Notes under the pieces: model-generated
Seen by the model: only the letters and a program-made list of their open reading frames with translations
Told to the model about the DNA's origin: nothing
Databases searched by the model: none
Shown: positions 43,964 through 52,929 of the stretch, piece after piece
Numbering within the stretch: the stretch's first letter is position 1
Layout: the number at the start of each line of letters is the position of its first letter
Source of the DNA: Puniceicoccaceae bacterium 5H
GTDB lineage: Bacteria > Verrucomicrobiota > Verrucomicrobiia > Opitutales > Oceanipulchritudinaceae
Assembly: GCA_009772895.1 (NCBI GenBank)
Contig: WOUP01000002.1
Coordinates: forward strand, 62,001 to 126,000
Length of the DNA stretch: 64,000 bases
Reading direction: 5' to 3'
Made by a program: the position numbers and the translations under genes

Positions 43964-46900
43964 ATGACTTTTGCTCCTTCCCGCCCTGCGCCTGGCGCTG
44001 ACCGCGCATGTCCTGCCCAACCAGCCCCCGGGCTGCAATTCGCGACGGTCGATGGTGAGCCCGGCTATGTGATCGAGCATCCAGACCGGATGCCGCCGTT
44101 TTTGATGCACCTGGCGAGCGATCACGACCACTGGGTGTATCTGAGCAGTCACGGCGCGATTTCCGCCGGACGGCGCAATCCCGACCACCAGCTCTTTCCC
44201 TATTACACGCACGACAAGCTGTTCGACCTCGCGCCCACCATTGGGTCGGTCTGCCTCCTGCGGGTGCACACCAGTGATGGCCCGGTGCTTTGGGAGCCGT
44301 TTCGCGATGAGGTAGGGCTCGTCGATCTGCCGGTGCAGCACCGCCTCTACAAGAGCGAGTTGTGCACCAAGGTGATCTTCGAGGCCGACCACGCGGGGTT
44401 GGGACTGACCGTGCGGCTGCTGTGGTCGGTCAGTCGCCGGTTCGGGTTCGTCCGCCGGATTGAACTGCAAAATACGGGCGAAGCCTGCCGCATCGAAGCG
44501 CTCGACGGCCTGCAAAATCTGGTGCCCTACGGCCTGACGCAAGGCTTTCAGGCGCAGTTCAGCAACCTTGCCGACGCCTACAAGCGCAGCGAGTTGCGCC
44601 CCGACAGCGGCGTGGGGCTCTACTACCTCAGCTCGATCCCCACTGATCGCGCGGAGCCCAGCGAGGCGCTCAAGGCGACAGTGGTGTGGTCATACGGGCC
44701 GGAGGCGCAGGCCCGCTTGCTGAGCACGGAGCAGGTGGAGGCTTTTCGCGCCGGCGGCGTTCCGGCGACCGAATACGACCTGCGCGCGCGCCGTGGGGCT
44801 TATCTCGCCTACCGCGATCTCCAGTTGGAGACCGGCCAATCTCTCCAGTGGTGGACGGTTGCCGAGATCGACCAGTCGGCGGCCCAAATCGAAGGGCTGG
44901 AAGCGTTTGTGACCGCGTCACCGGACCTGACGGACGCATTGCAGGCGTCCATTGACACGACTGCCGCGAACCTGAAGCGCCTGTTGACCGCCGCGGATGG
45001 TTGGCAGGATTCGGCGGACCGCCTGCGGGCGAGCCGTCACCTCACCAACACCCTCAACAACGTGCTGCGTGGCGGGATCTTCAAGCACGGTTATGCGGTG
45101 CCGGCCGCCGACCTCGCGCGCACGATTCGCCATTTCAACCGCCCTGTCTGGCAGCGGCACCAAGCGTGGCTGGAGGCGCTGCCGGCGAGCTTGCCAGTGG
45201 GCGCGTTACTGGAACAGGCGACCGACCGGGCCGACCCCAACCTGTTGCGCCTCTGCCGGGAGTACCTGCCGCTCACCTTCAGCCGGCGTCATGGCGATCC
45301 GAGCCGCCCCTGGAACCGTTTCAGCATCGAGCTGGAGGACGCGCAGGGTCAGCCGCGTTACGCCTACGAGGGCAATTGGCGCGACATCTTCCAGAACTGG
45401 GAGGCGCTGATGCACGCATTTCCGGAGTTTTTGGAGGCCAGCATCTTCCGCTTTCTCAACGCCACGACCGCCGACGGTTACAACCCGTATCGCGTGACGA
45501 AGGACGGCTTCGATTGGGAGGTCCTCGCCCCCGATGAGCCGTGGTCCAACATCGGCTATTGGGGCGACCACCAGATCATCTACCTGCTGCGCCTGCTTGA
45601 GGCGTCGCGCCGCTTCCATCCCGCGCAGTTACCGCAACTGCTGACGGCCCGCCTGTTTGTTTATGCGCACGTGCCCTACCGCCTGAAGGACTTCGAGGCG
45701 ATCCTGACCGACCCGCGCCGCTCGATCGACTACGACCACGCGGCGGCAGAGGCGATGGCCGAGCGGTGCCGCGAGATTGGCCACGACGGCAAGTTGCTGA
45801 CGGATGCGCAGGGTGACATCCTGCTGGTCAGCCTGGCCGAAAAGCTGCTCGTGCCGCTGCTGGCCAAGCTCTCCAACTACGTGCCCGACGGGGGCATCTG
45901 GATGAATACGCAGCGTCCGGAGTGGAACGATGCCAACAACGCGCTGGCCGGCTACGGGCTGTCGGTCGTCACGCTCGGGTATCTGCACCGCTACCTCGCG
46001 TTCCTCGAGCGGCTGTTTGCGGACGCGGAAACGGGTGGGTTGGCGCTGAGCCGCGAAGTCATGGCCTGGTGGCAGGCGCAAGCCGAGGTGTTTGCCGCCA
46101 TCGCGGAAGCGGGCATGGACTTTGACCCCGCCCGGCGCGAACAGGTTATGCGGCAGCTCGGGCGGGCTGCCAGCGCCTACCACCGCGGGCTCTACGGTGA
46201 GGGCTTGAGCGGAGAGACGGTCGCGCTCTCGCGGGAGCAGCTGCTCGAATACCTCCGCCATGCGCGCGCAGCTGTGGCCGCTGGGCTGCACCGGAACCGT
46301 CGCCCCGATGCGCTCTACCACGCCTATAACCTGTTGGAGCACTCCCCCGGCGAAGGCGTGCATATCGGGCGACTGAGCCTCATGCTGGAGGGACAGGTCT
46401 CGATCCTCAGCGCCCAGGTGCTCGGGGCTTCGGAGGCGGTCGAACTGCTCAATGCCTTGCGTGCCAGCCCGCTCTACGAGCCGCGTCAACAGAGTTACCT
46501 GCTGTATCCCGATCAGGACTTGCCGGGCTTTTTGGCGCGCAACCGGGTGCCGTCCGAGGCGGTGGACGCGAACCCGTTGCTGCAGGCGCTGCTCGTGAGG
46601 GGCGATCACCGGATCGTGGAGCCTACCCCGAGCGGCGGTTACCGCTTCAACGGGGCGTTCCGCAATGGCGGCGACTTGCGGGACGCCTTGGATGAGTTGG
46701 CCGACGCGGCTGCTGATGCGGCTTTGGTCGCTGCGCATCGGGACGCGGTCGAAGGGCTCTACGAAGCGGTGTTCGCTCACCGGGCTTTCACGGGACGCTC
46801 CTCCAGCTTTTTTGCCTACGAAGGGCTGGGCAGCATTTACTGGCACATGGTGTCCAAGCTGCACCTCGCGATCCAGGAGGGCTACCTCGCCGCAGCAGCC

Positions 46901-47431
46901 GAGGGGGAGTCCAGGTCGACGCTCGAAGCCCTGCGCGCGCACTACGGGGCGGTATTTGTGGGACTGGGGCTGCGCAAGTCGCCGGAGCTCTACGGCGCGT
47001 TTCCCACTGATCCTTACTCGCACACACCCGCTCATGCCGGTGCACAGCAACCGGGCATGACCGGTCAGGTGAAGGAGGATCTGCTGGTGCGTCTGGGTGA
47101 GCTGGGCGTGACGGTGTCCGACGGCTGCGTGGCGTTCCGCCCTCAGTTGCTGTCCGCCGAAGAGTTCGCCACCGAGGAGCGCACCGTCGCCCTCTACGAC
47201 GTGCACGGCGCATTGCAGACGCTGCACCTGCCGGCAGGCAGCATCGCGTTCACCTTTTGTCAGGTGCCGGTCGTCTATGCGTGGGGTGAGAGTGTTCGCC
47301 TACGCCTCGAGTTTGCGGACGCCGATCCGCTGGAGCGCGTCGAGCCTCAGTTGACCGAGGCGGAGTCGCAAAGCCTCTTCCGCCGCGAGGGCATGCTCCG
47401 CTGTCTGCGCGTGACGCTCCCCCGGCGGTAG
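43964..47431 (+). CDS. GH94-related glycoside phosphorylase-like protein, 1155 residues
   Basis: Large cytoplasmic protein with no signal peptide. An N-terminal beta-sandwich (about 30-330) precedes an (alpha/alpha)6 barrel of the cellobiose phosphorylase kind. PEWNDANNALAGYGLS (Trp654-Asn655-Asp656) matches the WND motif that carries the catalytic acid in GH94. It is much longer than GH94 (about 800) and close in length to the GH149 and GH161 beta-1,3-glucan phosphorylases; I cannot choose between these and an unassigned relative. The context suggests phosphorolysis of imported beta-1,3-gluco-oligosaccharides to glucose 1-phosphate. It is divergent from the receptor and shares the operator. 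Confidence 0.78.
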   Translation: MTFAPSRPAPGADRACPAQPAPGLQFATVDGEPGYVIEHPDRMPPFLMHLASDHDHWVYLSSHGAISAGRRNPDHQLFPYYTHDKLFDLAPTIGSVCLLRVHTSDGPVLWEPFRDEVGLVDLPVQHRLYKSELCTKVIFEADHAGLGLTVRLLWSVSRRFGFVRRIELQNTGEACRIEALDGLQNLVPYGLTQGFQAQFSNLADAYKRSELRPDSGVGLYYLSSIPTDRAEPSEALKATVVWSYGPEAQARLLSTEQVEAFRAGGVPATEYDLRARRGAYLAYRDLQLETGQSLQWWTVAEIDQSAAQIEGLEAFVTASPDLTDALQASIDTTAANLKRLLTAADGWQDSADRLRASRHLTNTLNNVLRGGIFKHGYAVPAADLARTIRHFNRPVWQRHQAWLEALPASLPVGALLEQATDRADPNLLRLCREYLPLTFSRRHGDPSRPWNRFSIELEDAQGQPRYAYEGNWRDIFQNWEALMHAFPEFLEASIFRFLNATTADGYNPYRVTKDGFDWEVLAPDEPWSNIGYWGDHQIIYLLRLLEASRRFHPAQLPQLLTARLFVYAHVPYRLKDFEAILTDPRRSIDYDHAAAEAMAERCREIGHDGKLLTDAQGDILLVSLAEKLLVPLLAKLSNYVPDGGIWMNTQRPEWNDANNALAGYGLSVVTLGYLHRYLAFLERLFADAETGGLALSREVMAWWQAQAEVFAAIAEAGMDFDPARREQVMRQLGRAASAYHRGLYGEGLSGETVALSREQLLEYLRHARAAVAAGLHRNRRPDALYHAYNLLEHSPGEGVHIGRLSLMLEGQVSILSAQVLGASEAVELLNALRASPLYEPRQQSYLLYPDQDLPGFLARNRVPSEAVDANPLLQALLVRGDHRIVEPTPSGGYRFNGAFRNGGDLRDALDELADAAADAALVAAHRDAVEGLYEAVFAHRAFTGRSSSFFAYEGLGSIYWHMVSKLHLAIQEGYLAAAAEGESRSTLEALRAHYGAVFVGLGLRKSPELYGAFPTDPYSHTPAHAGAQQPGMTGQVKEDLLVRLGELGVTVSDGCVAFRPQLLSAEEFATEERTVALYDVHGALQTLHLPAGSIAFTFCQVPVVYAWGESVRLRLEFADADPLERVEPQLTEAESQSLFRREGMLRCLRVTLPRR

Positions 47432-47494
47432 CCGCGTGGCTGCTTTTTCTGCGCGCAAGGGCTGCGTCGGGCGGGATTCGCTGTAGGTTTTCGG

Positions 47495-47641
47495 ATGGAC
47501 AAGACGCAAAAGTTCCGGGTCGCGGCGATCACACTGCTGGTGTTGGGCGTTGCAATGCTCATCGGCGGTATTGCGGGAGGCCTGGTGCCTCCGGCGCTGA
47601 CGGGCATCGGCTTTCTTGTGCTTGGCTGGGCGCTCTGGTGA
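47495..47641 (+). CDS. Small 48-residue membrane protein
   Basis: A complete frame, ATG 47495 to TGA, encodes MDKTQKFR followed by two hydrophobic helices (about 9-29 and 31-48) separated by a Gly/Pro turn (GGLVPP), ending in GWALW. The basic start suggests N-in topology. It lies 64 bases after the phosphorylase gene in the same direction and could be in its transcript. Function unknown, but the composition is clearly membrane-protein-like. Confidence 0.6.
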   Translation: MDKTQKFRVAAITLLVLGVAMLIGGIAGGLVPPALTGIGFLVLGWALW

Positions 47642-47656
47642 AGCTTGTACAATAAC

Positions 47657-47684
47657 AAAAAACCGTCCTTCGGATGAAGGACGG
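47657..47684 (-). terminator. Intrinsic terminator of tRNA-Arg
   Basis: CCGTCCTT (47663-47670) pairs with AAGGACGG (47677-47684). On the reverse strand the stem is followed by TTTTTT (A tract 47657-47662). It ends the tRNA transcript 11 bases after the CCA and probably also stops transcription arriving from the plus strand. Confidence 0.85.
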
Positions 47685-47695
47685 CTTCTTGAAAG

Positions 47696-47772
47696 TGGCA
47701 CGGGGCAAGGGAGTCGAACCCCTAACCTCCTGATCCGTAGTCAGGTGCTCTATCCAATTGAGCTAGCCCCGC
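47696..47772 (-). tRNA. tRNA-Arg (anticodon ACG)
   Basis: A complete 77-base cloverleaf on the reverse strand. The acceptor pairs GCGGGGC with GCCCCGT (one G-T). The D arm is GCTC/GAGC, the anticodon stem CCTGA/TCAGG encloses loop CTACGGA with anticodon ACG, and the T arm has loop TTCGACT. The discriminator base is G and the 3' CCA is encoded. A34 would be deaminated to inosine to read CGU, CGC and CGA codons. Confidence 0.96.
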
Positions 47773-47825
47773 TCAAGTGAAAGATTGAATAAGATAGGAT
47801 TTCGGGATGCTGTGCAAGCCCTTTT

Positions 47826-48200
47826 TTAAAGAAAATCCACGTAAGGGTGGAGGTACACCGCGGTGACCGCGACGGCGCCGAGAATCCAGGTGAGCCACCA
47901 CCAGACACCGGCGAGCTTGGGCTGGCGGTTGATCAGGGCGTTCATGGCCGCGAGGCAGACCCAGACGCCGATTTTGACCCAGATCCAGGGGGCCTTGATG
48001 CTGTAGCCCATGCGGGCCATGAGGCCGAAGCCGCCGACGATGATGGCGAGGAGGGCGATGCCGCCGGTGATGCTGGCAAACTTCTTCAGGCCGGGCTTGT
48101 CGCTGCCGGCCATGGCGCGGCCCATCAGGCCGCCGTAGGAGAGAAAGAGCAGCAGAATACCGCTGAGGTGGAGGATGTGATAGATGACGGAGCGATCCAT
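47826..48200 (-). CDS. Small four-helix membrane protein (SirB-like)
   Basis: 124 residues with four hydrophobic helices (about 8-28, 42-62, 72-90 and 98-120). Conserved-looking features are the N-terminal YHILHLSGILLLF with a His in the first helix and the Trp-rich WWWLTW in the fourth. The layout recalls SirB2-like or cytochrome-associated membrane proteins. No firm family assignment is possible, and the neighbours (tRNA, hpf) give no functional hint. Confidence 0.7.
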   Translation of the reverse strand: MDRSVIYHILHLSGILLLFLSYGGLMGRAMAGSDKPGLKKFASITGGIALLAIIVGGFGLMARMGYSIKAPWIWVKIGVWVCLAAMNALINRQPKLAGVWWWLTWILGAVAVTAVYLHPYVDFL

Positions 48201-48251
48201 GTATCCATCAAATGCGCTTTGGCTTCTATTGCAAACTCTTGTGGCGGCACG

Positions 48252-48280
48252 AAAAAGCCGCCCGGGGTCAACCGGGCGGC
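48252..48280 (-). terminator. Intrinsic terminator of hpf
   Basis: GCCGCCCGG (48257-48265) pairs perfectly with CCGGGCGGC (48272-48280). On the reverse strand the stem is followed by TTTTT (A tract 48252-48256). It lies 39 bases after the hpf stop. Confidence 0.88.
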
Positions 48281-48318
48281 GGAAAGGGCAAGAATGTTGT
48301 CGTTAGCCAATCGAGAGG

Positions 48319-48693
48319 TCAGGCTGTCTGCACCTTGGGCAAACCAGCAGGGATTTCCACCGCTTGGGTCTTCTTCCGTTTGACGCGAGCCAGGCGATGC
48401 CGGCGGCGAAGCAGGCGATCCAGCTTGATGGCCATGCCATCGATGGACTTGTAGAGATCGTGGCTGTGCTCGTTGACGATGAGGTCGTTGCCTTTGATCT
48501 CGATCAGTCCCTTGGCGCTGAATTCCTTTTCTTTTCGGGCATCTGGGGTGTGACCGAGCTCAACGCGGATTCGAATGATTTGTGAGTCGTGCTCAAACAG
48601 CTTGGATACCTTTTCCTGGACCATGCTTTTCAGCGCGTCCGTCAGTTCGAGGTGGTAGCCGGAGATAATCACATCATTCGCGCGGTTGTTCAT
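48319..48693 (-). CDS. hpf: Ribosome hibernation-promoting factor, short form
   Basis: 124-residue HPF/RaiA/YfiA-family protein that binds the 30S decoding region and stores ribosomes as inactive particles. The family pattern is visible: VIISGYHLELTDALKSMVQEKVSKL, an acidic and basic central sheet, then DLYKSIDGMAIKLDRLLRR. It lacks the C-terminal dimerisation domain of long HPF. A clear ribosome-binding site GAAGGAG (48701-48707) lies 7 bases before the ATG. A TTCCTC/GAGGAA hairpin at 48733-48751 lies in its leader. Confidence 0.92.
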   Translation of the reverse strand: MNNRANDVIISGYHLELTDALKSMVQEKVSKLFEHDSQIIRIRVELGHTPDARKEKEFSAKGLIEIKGNDLIVNEHSHDLYKSIDGMAIKLDRLLRRRHRLARVKRKKTQAVEIPAGLPKVQTA

Positions 48694-48920
48694 AGGAATG
48701 CTCCTTCTTTGCTGTTTTTGTTTGCGTTAGTTTTCCTCCTTCGGTGAGGAAGGAAAGGATATAAAGGGTTGGCCGGAAGTTAGTTGCGTTCGCGGCGGGA
48801 GGGGAGTCGTAGTGTGCCTACCAAGTATATCGACAACACCATCGCACTCCTGAGTCGTAGCGGGCTTGTTGTCGAAAAAAACTTCGTTGCCCGGCGCGTT
48901 TGATGCCACTAGCGTAAGGC

Positions 48921-49739
48921 ATGAACGCACTCCAGAAAGCAATGGCTCCATTTAGCACCGTGGTGCTGACGGGAGGCTCGTCTGGAATCGGGAGATCCTT
49001 CATCGAAGCGATTAAAGTATTAGTCGGGAACGGGGTCATTTGCAACCTTTCTCGTTCATCTCCTCAAAAAAACGTGCTCGCCGACAAGGTGACGCACATA
49101 GAGTGTGACCTGCAGAAACCGGGTGCCGTTCAAAACGTGTTTCCTTATCTGGGCAGCTGGATCGATGAAAACCTAGGTGACGGTAAGTTATTGCTTATCA
49201 ATAACAGCGGCTTCGGGAGTTTTGGCGTTTTTCCGGCCCCCGATCTGGAGCACCAACTGGGCATGATCGACGTGAATGTGCGTGCGATGGTCGAGTTGAC
49301 CGGTCGGCTGCAGCCATATCTGGAGCGGCAGGGTGGGGCGGTGCTCAACGTGGCGAGCACGGCAGCCTTTCAGCCCACCCCCTACCTTGCGACCTACGCG
49401 GCGACCAAGGCCTTTGTGCTGCATTGGAGCCTCGCCTTGCATGAAGAGTGGAAGACGCGCGGGGTGCCGGTGCTGGCGCTCTGCCCCGGGCCGACGGAAA
49501 GCCAGTTCTTTCGCCGCGCGGGCTTCAATCAGCCGCCCAATGCGGTGCGCGGCCAGACGGCGGAAGAGGTCGTGGAAGCGGCCATTCGCGCGTTGGGTCG
49601 GCAGGATTCGCTGGTGGTGACAGGTTGGGCCAACCGTTTGCTTGCGATGATTTCCAGCCGCTTGCCCAAGACGTGGCAGGCGCCGGTCGCCGCCGCCGCG
49701 ATCCGGAGGAGCGGCATCGTGGAGAAGGCTGGGCAGTAG
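48921..49739 (+). CDS. Short-chain dehydrogenase/reductase
   Basis: 272-residue classical SDR. The NAD(P)-binding motif TGGSSGIG is at residues 17-24, followed by NNSG (94-97), and the catalytic Ser146, Tyr159 and Lys163 (YAATK). The CPGPTES stretch after the active site matches the DltE/YqjQ-like subgroup often annotated as acting on fatty acyl or lipid substrates. Substrate unknown. The gene-free 228 bases upstream contain the hpf leader on the other strand. Confidence 0.9.
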   Translation: MNALQKAMAPFSTVVLTGGSSGIGRSFIEAIKVLVGNGVICNLSRSSPQKNVLADKVTHIECDLQKPGAVQNVFPYLGSWIDENLGDGKLLLINNSGFGSFGVFPAPDLEHQLGMIDVNVRAMVELTGRLQPYLERQGGAVLNVASTAAFQPTPYLATYAATKAFVLHWSLALHEEWKTRGVPVLALCPGPTESQFFRRAGFNQPPNAVRGQTAEEVVEAAIRALGRQDSLVVTGWANRLLAMISSRLPKTWQAPVAAAAIRRSGIVEKAGQ

Positions 49740-49826
49740 CATGTTCTGTAAAAATTGGTTTAGGAATCCATTGGACCGTATTTCGTACGTGCAAGTGTTC
49801 GGATTCTCCAGATTCTGCTGTTCTTG

Positions 49827-50642
49827 ATGCCTGCACCGTCACTTTTGTTAGCCTCCGAAGCCGCCCTGATTCAACCGGAGTGGTTGGAAGAATGGATCGT
49901 GCTCGACGACGACGAAGTCCTGGTCCTGAACAAGCCGGGCTGGGTGGTGTGTCACCCTTCCAAGAACGGGCCGTGGTCGAGCCTGGTGGGGGCGGTGAAA
50001 GAGTGGCGGGCGCTCAAGCGAGTGCATCTCGTCGCGCGCCTCGACCGGGAGACTTCCGGGCTGGTCGTGCTGGCCAAACACCGTCTGGCGGCGCGCAACC
50101 TGCAGATGGCGCTCGAGGCGCGCTCCGTCACCAAACGCTACCTCGCCTTTCTGGAGGGGGTCATGACGGACCCCGTGACGGTCGATGAGCCGATCGGACG
50201 CGATCCTTTTGCCGAGGTGGCGGTGATGCAAATGGTGCGGCCGGAGCGGCGGGGGCAGAGCGCGGTGACGCATTACCAGCCGCTGGCCAACAACGGTCGC
50301 CTCACGCTCGCACTGGTGACGCCACACACGGGGCGCAAACACCAGATCCGCGTCCATGCAGCCTGGCTGGGGCACCCGGTGGTGGGCGACAAGATCTACG
50401 GCGGACATCCGGAGGCCTACCTGGAGTTTATTCGCCACGGCTGGACGGGTGAGATGTCGCGGCAACTGCGGTGGCCGCGACAGGCGCTGCACGCTTTTGA
50501 GGTGACCTTCAATCTGGAGGATGGGCCACGCACCTGGCAGGCACCTCTGGCCCCCGATCTCCAGGACTTGGCTAAAATTGAGCACCTGCCGCTGGATCTG
50601 CCGGTTTCAGGTAGTGTGGAGGGGAGAACTGCCGATCTATAA
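49827..50642 (+). CDS. RluA-family RNA pseudouridine synthase
   Basis: 271 residues from ATG 49827. The catalytic motif ARLDRETSGLVV carries Asp73, and VTKRYLAFLEG and HQIRVHAAWLGHPVVGDKIYG follow as expected. It lacks an N-terminal S4 domain, so it resembles the short TruC/RluA forms that modify tRNA or 23S rRNA. The exact target cannot be read from the sequence. The next gene starts 31 bases on. Confidence 0.9.
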   Translation: MPAPSLLLASEAALIQPEWLEEWIVLDDDEVLVLNKPGWVVCHPSKNGPWSSLVGAVKEWRALKRVHLVARLDRETSGLVVLAKHRLAARNLQMALEARSVTKRYLAFLEGVMTDPVTVDEPIGRDPFAEVAVMQMVRPERRGQSAVTHYQPLANNGRLTLALVTPHTGRKHQIRVHAAWLGHPVVGDKIYGGHPEAYLEFIRHGWTGEMSRQLRWPRQALHAFEVTFNLEDGPRTWQAPLAPDLQDLAKIEHLPLDLPVSGSVEGRTADL

Positions 50643-50673
50643 GTCATCCCTGAGCCCCACCCATTGAGCTGCT

Positions 50674-52929
50674 GTGAAACTGTTGCCCAAGTTTTCGTTA
50701 ATTTTCATTGGTACCGCGAGCATCATTCTAATGCTGCTGACTGCGGCCCTGCTCCGGTGGAATAAGGCCTACCGCGAACTTTTCGATCACCTGATCCGGG
50801 AAAAGAGCGAACAGACGGCGGGCATCGAGACGCTGAAGCAAGAGAGCCTGACGCACTTCGTCTACGACTACAGCTGGTGGCAGGATACGATCGACTTTGT
50901 GCAGGCTCCGAACGACGACTGGTGGACTGAAGAGCTGGAGGGGGTCCCGGAATTGTTTCAGGCCGATCTCATCTGGTTCTACGATCGTTCCGGGCAGATG
51001 GTTTATGAACGCAACGAGCGCAACGAACTGCCGGTTGGGCAGCTGCGATTGCCGGCACGTTCCCAGTTTGAGACGTGGATGAGCGATCTCGCCTATCCGC
51101 ACTTTTTCATCTCTACCGAGTACGGGCTGTTGGAGGTTGCGGGTTCGCCGCTGCAGCCAGGCGAGGATCTGCAACGCGTCACGCCGGCCCAGGGGATGAT
51201 GTTCGCGGGGCGCTTTTTCACCGAAGAATATCTGGGTGAACTCCAGGATCTGACCAACGCTTATATCCGGTTCGAGCCCCGGCATTCTCTCCCCGAAGGT
51301 CAGCCGAGCGCCAACCTCCTGCAGAACTCCCACCTGCAGACGGCAACTCCGCTCTACGGCTGGGACGGCCAGCTGATCGGCCAGCTGGTTTACGACCACC
51401 AGACGCAGATATTTGCGCTTTTTAAGCAGCACTTGCGTTCGGTGGTTTTTCTGTTTGTGGCCATCCTGCTGGTGATTGTGGTTGTGGCGGCCTTTTCCCT
51501 GCCGAGCATGGTCCTGAACCCCATCATCCGCTTGCGGACCGCGCTGACGGAGCAGAAGGAGCGCCCACTCTACCCGCTGCTGGACCGTCGGGACGAGTTG
51601 GGGCAGCTGGCGCGCCTGGTGCGGGATTTCTTTCAGCAGAAAGAAACCTTGACCAATGAGATGGCGGCCCGGGCGAAGGCGGTGCGTGCGGCGGAGGAAG
51701 CGGCCCGGGAAGCGCGTCGCCTCGAGCGGGTGAAGTCGGAGTTTCTCGCCACGATGAGCCATGAGATTCGCACTCCGATGAATGCCGTAGTGGGATTTGC
51801 GGAACTGCTGCGTGAGGGCGAGTTGCCGACGGAGGAGCAGGAATACGCCAAGATCGTGGTCGAGAACAGCTACGCGTTGTTGCACCTGCTGGATGACATC
51901 CTCGACTACTCCAAACTGGAGTCCGACAAGATCGAGCTGCAGCTGGAGTGGGTGAATCTGCCGGATCTGGTCAAGCAGATCGTCTCTACACACCAGGCGA
52001 AGGCCAAAGCCAAGGGCGTGCAGGTTAACATGGTGATCGATGAGCGCTTACCGACGCTTTTCGAGATCGATAATGCACGCTTGCGTCAGGTGCTGAACAA
52101 CCTGATCGACAATGCGATCAAGTTTACCGAACGGGGCTCGGTCCGGATCAGCCTCGAGACCAACCGGGCTTACGAAGCCGGCAAAATGGTGGAGGTGCAG
52201 TTCTCGGTGCGCGACAGCGGCATCGGCATCCGCGAATCGCAGCAGCGCAACATCTTCGAGCCGTTCACCCAGGCAGACAGCTCCACGACGCGTCGCTTTG
52301 GCGGCACCGGGCTCGGCCTGGCCATTTCGTCTCACCTGGTCGCGCTGATGGGCGGCAAGTTGGAAGTCGAATCTTCCTATGGCCGGGGCTCGACGTTCAG
52401 CTTCAAGCTGCCACTGCAGTCGGTGGTGGAAGAGACCCAGGCGGAAAACGGCGCAGTGCCTGTTGCCGCCAAAAACAAGCGCCTGGCGGAGTCGCTACCG
52501 CTCCACATCCTCGTGGTGGAAGACAACCCGACCTCGGGCCAGCTGATCCACATCCACCTGCGACGGCTCGGCTACAATGCCGCGCTTGTGACGGACGGGA
52601 TGGATGCGCTCGAACGGGTGCAGCGGGAGCGCTTCGACCTGATCCTACTCGACTTGCAGATGCCGCGCATGGATGGCTGGACGTTTGTCAATCGCCTGCG
52701 CGGGTTGGCGGACGCTCCCTGGACTCAGGATGTCAAGATCATCGCAGTCTCGGCCAACAAGCTGCGGGTGGAGACTTCCGCGCTGGTCATAGCCGGGATT
52801 CAGGGCTTCATCAGCAAGCCCTATACGTTTGGCGCGTTGGTCAACGAGATCCGCCGTGTGTGCAGTGCCGATCGTCCTGACGTGGAGGATCTGGGCACGC
52901 CTAGCTCACGTGATGGAGCAGCCAGTTGA
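50674..52929 (+). CDS. Hybrid sensor histidine kinase with CHASE4-like sensor
   Basis: 751 residues from GTG 50674. Two membrane helices (about 8-28 and 256-280) bracket a periplasmic sensor containing YDYSWWQDTIDF (64-75), characteristic of CHASE4. A HAMP-like linker leads to the H box SHEIRTP (His363). The ATP domain is complete: N box NNLIDNAIKF, G1 DSGIGI, G2 GGTGLGLA. A C-terminal receiver follows with Asp660 (LDLQMPRMDGW). No separate response regulator is adjacent. Its 3' end overlaps the convergent M14 gene by 29 bases. Confidence 0.93.
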   Translation: MKLLPKFSLIFIGTASIILMLLTAALLRWNKAYRELFDHLIREKSEQTAGIETLKQESLTHFVYDYSWWQDTIDFVQAPNDDWWTEELEGVPELFQADLIWFYDRSGQMVYERNERNELPVGQLRLPARSQFETWMSDLAYPHFFISTEYGLLEVAGSPLQPGEDLQRVTPAQGMMFAGRFFTEEYLGELQDLTNAYIRFEPRHSLPEGQPSANLLQNSHLQTATPLYGWDGQLIGQLVYDHQTQIFALFKQHLRSVVFLFVAILLVIVVVAAFSLPSMVLNPIIRLRTALTEQKERPLYPLLDRRDELGQLARLVRDFFQQKETLTNEMAARAKAVRAAEEAAREARRLERVKSEFLATMSHEIRTPMNAVVGFAELLREGELPTEEQEYAKIVVENSYALLHLLDDILDYSKLESDKIELQLEWVNLPDLVKQIVSTHQAKAKAKGVQVNMVIDERLPTLFEIDNARLRQVLNNLIDNAIKFTERGSVRISLETNRAYEAGKMVEVQFSVRDSGIGIRESQQRNIFEPFTQADSSTTRRFGGTGLGLAISSHLVALMGGKLEVESSYGRGSTFSFKLPLQSVVEETQAENGAVPVAAKNKRLAESLPLHILVVEDNPTSGQLIHIHLRRLGYNAALVTDGMDALERVQRERFDLILLDLQMPRMDGWTFVNRLRGLADAPWTQDVKIIAVSANKLRVETSALVIAGIQGFISKPYTFGALVNEIRRVCSADRPDVEDLGTPSSRDGAAS

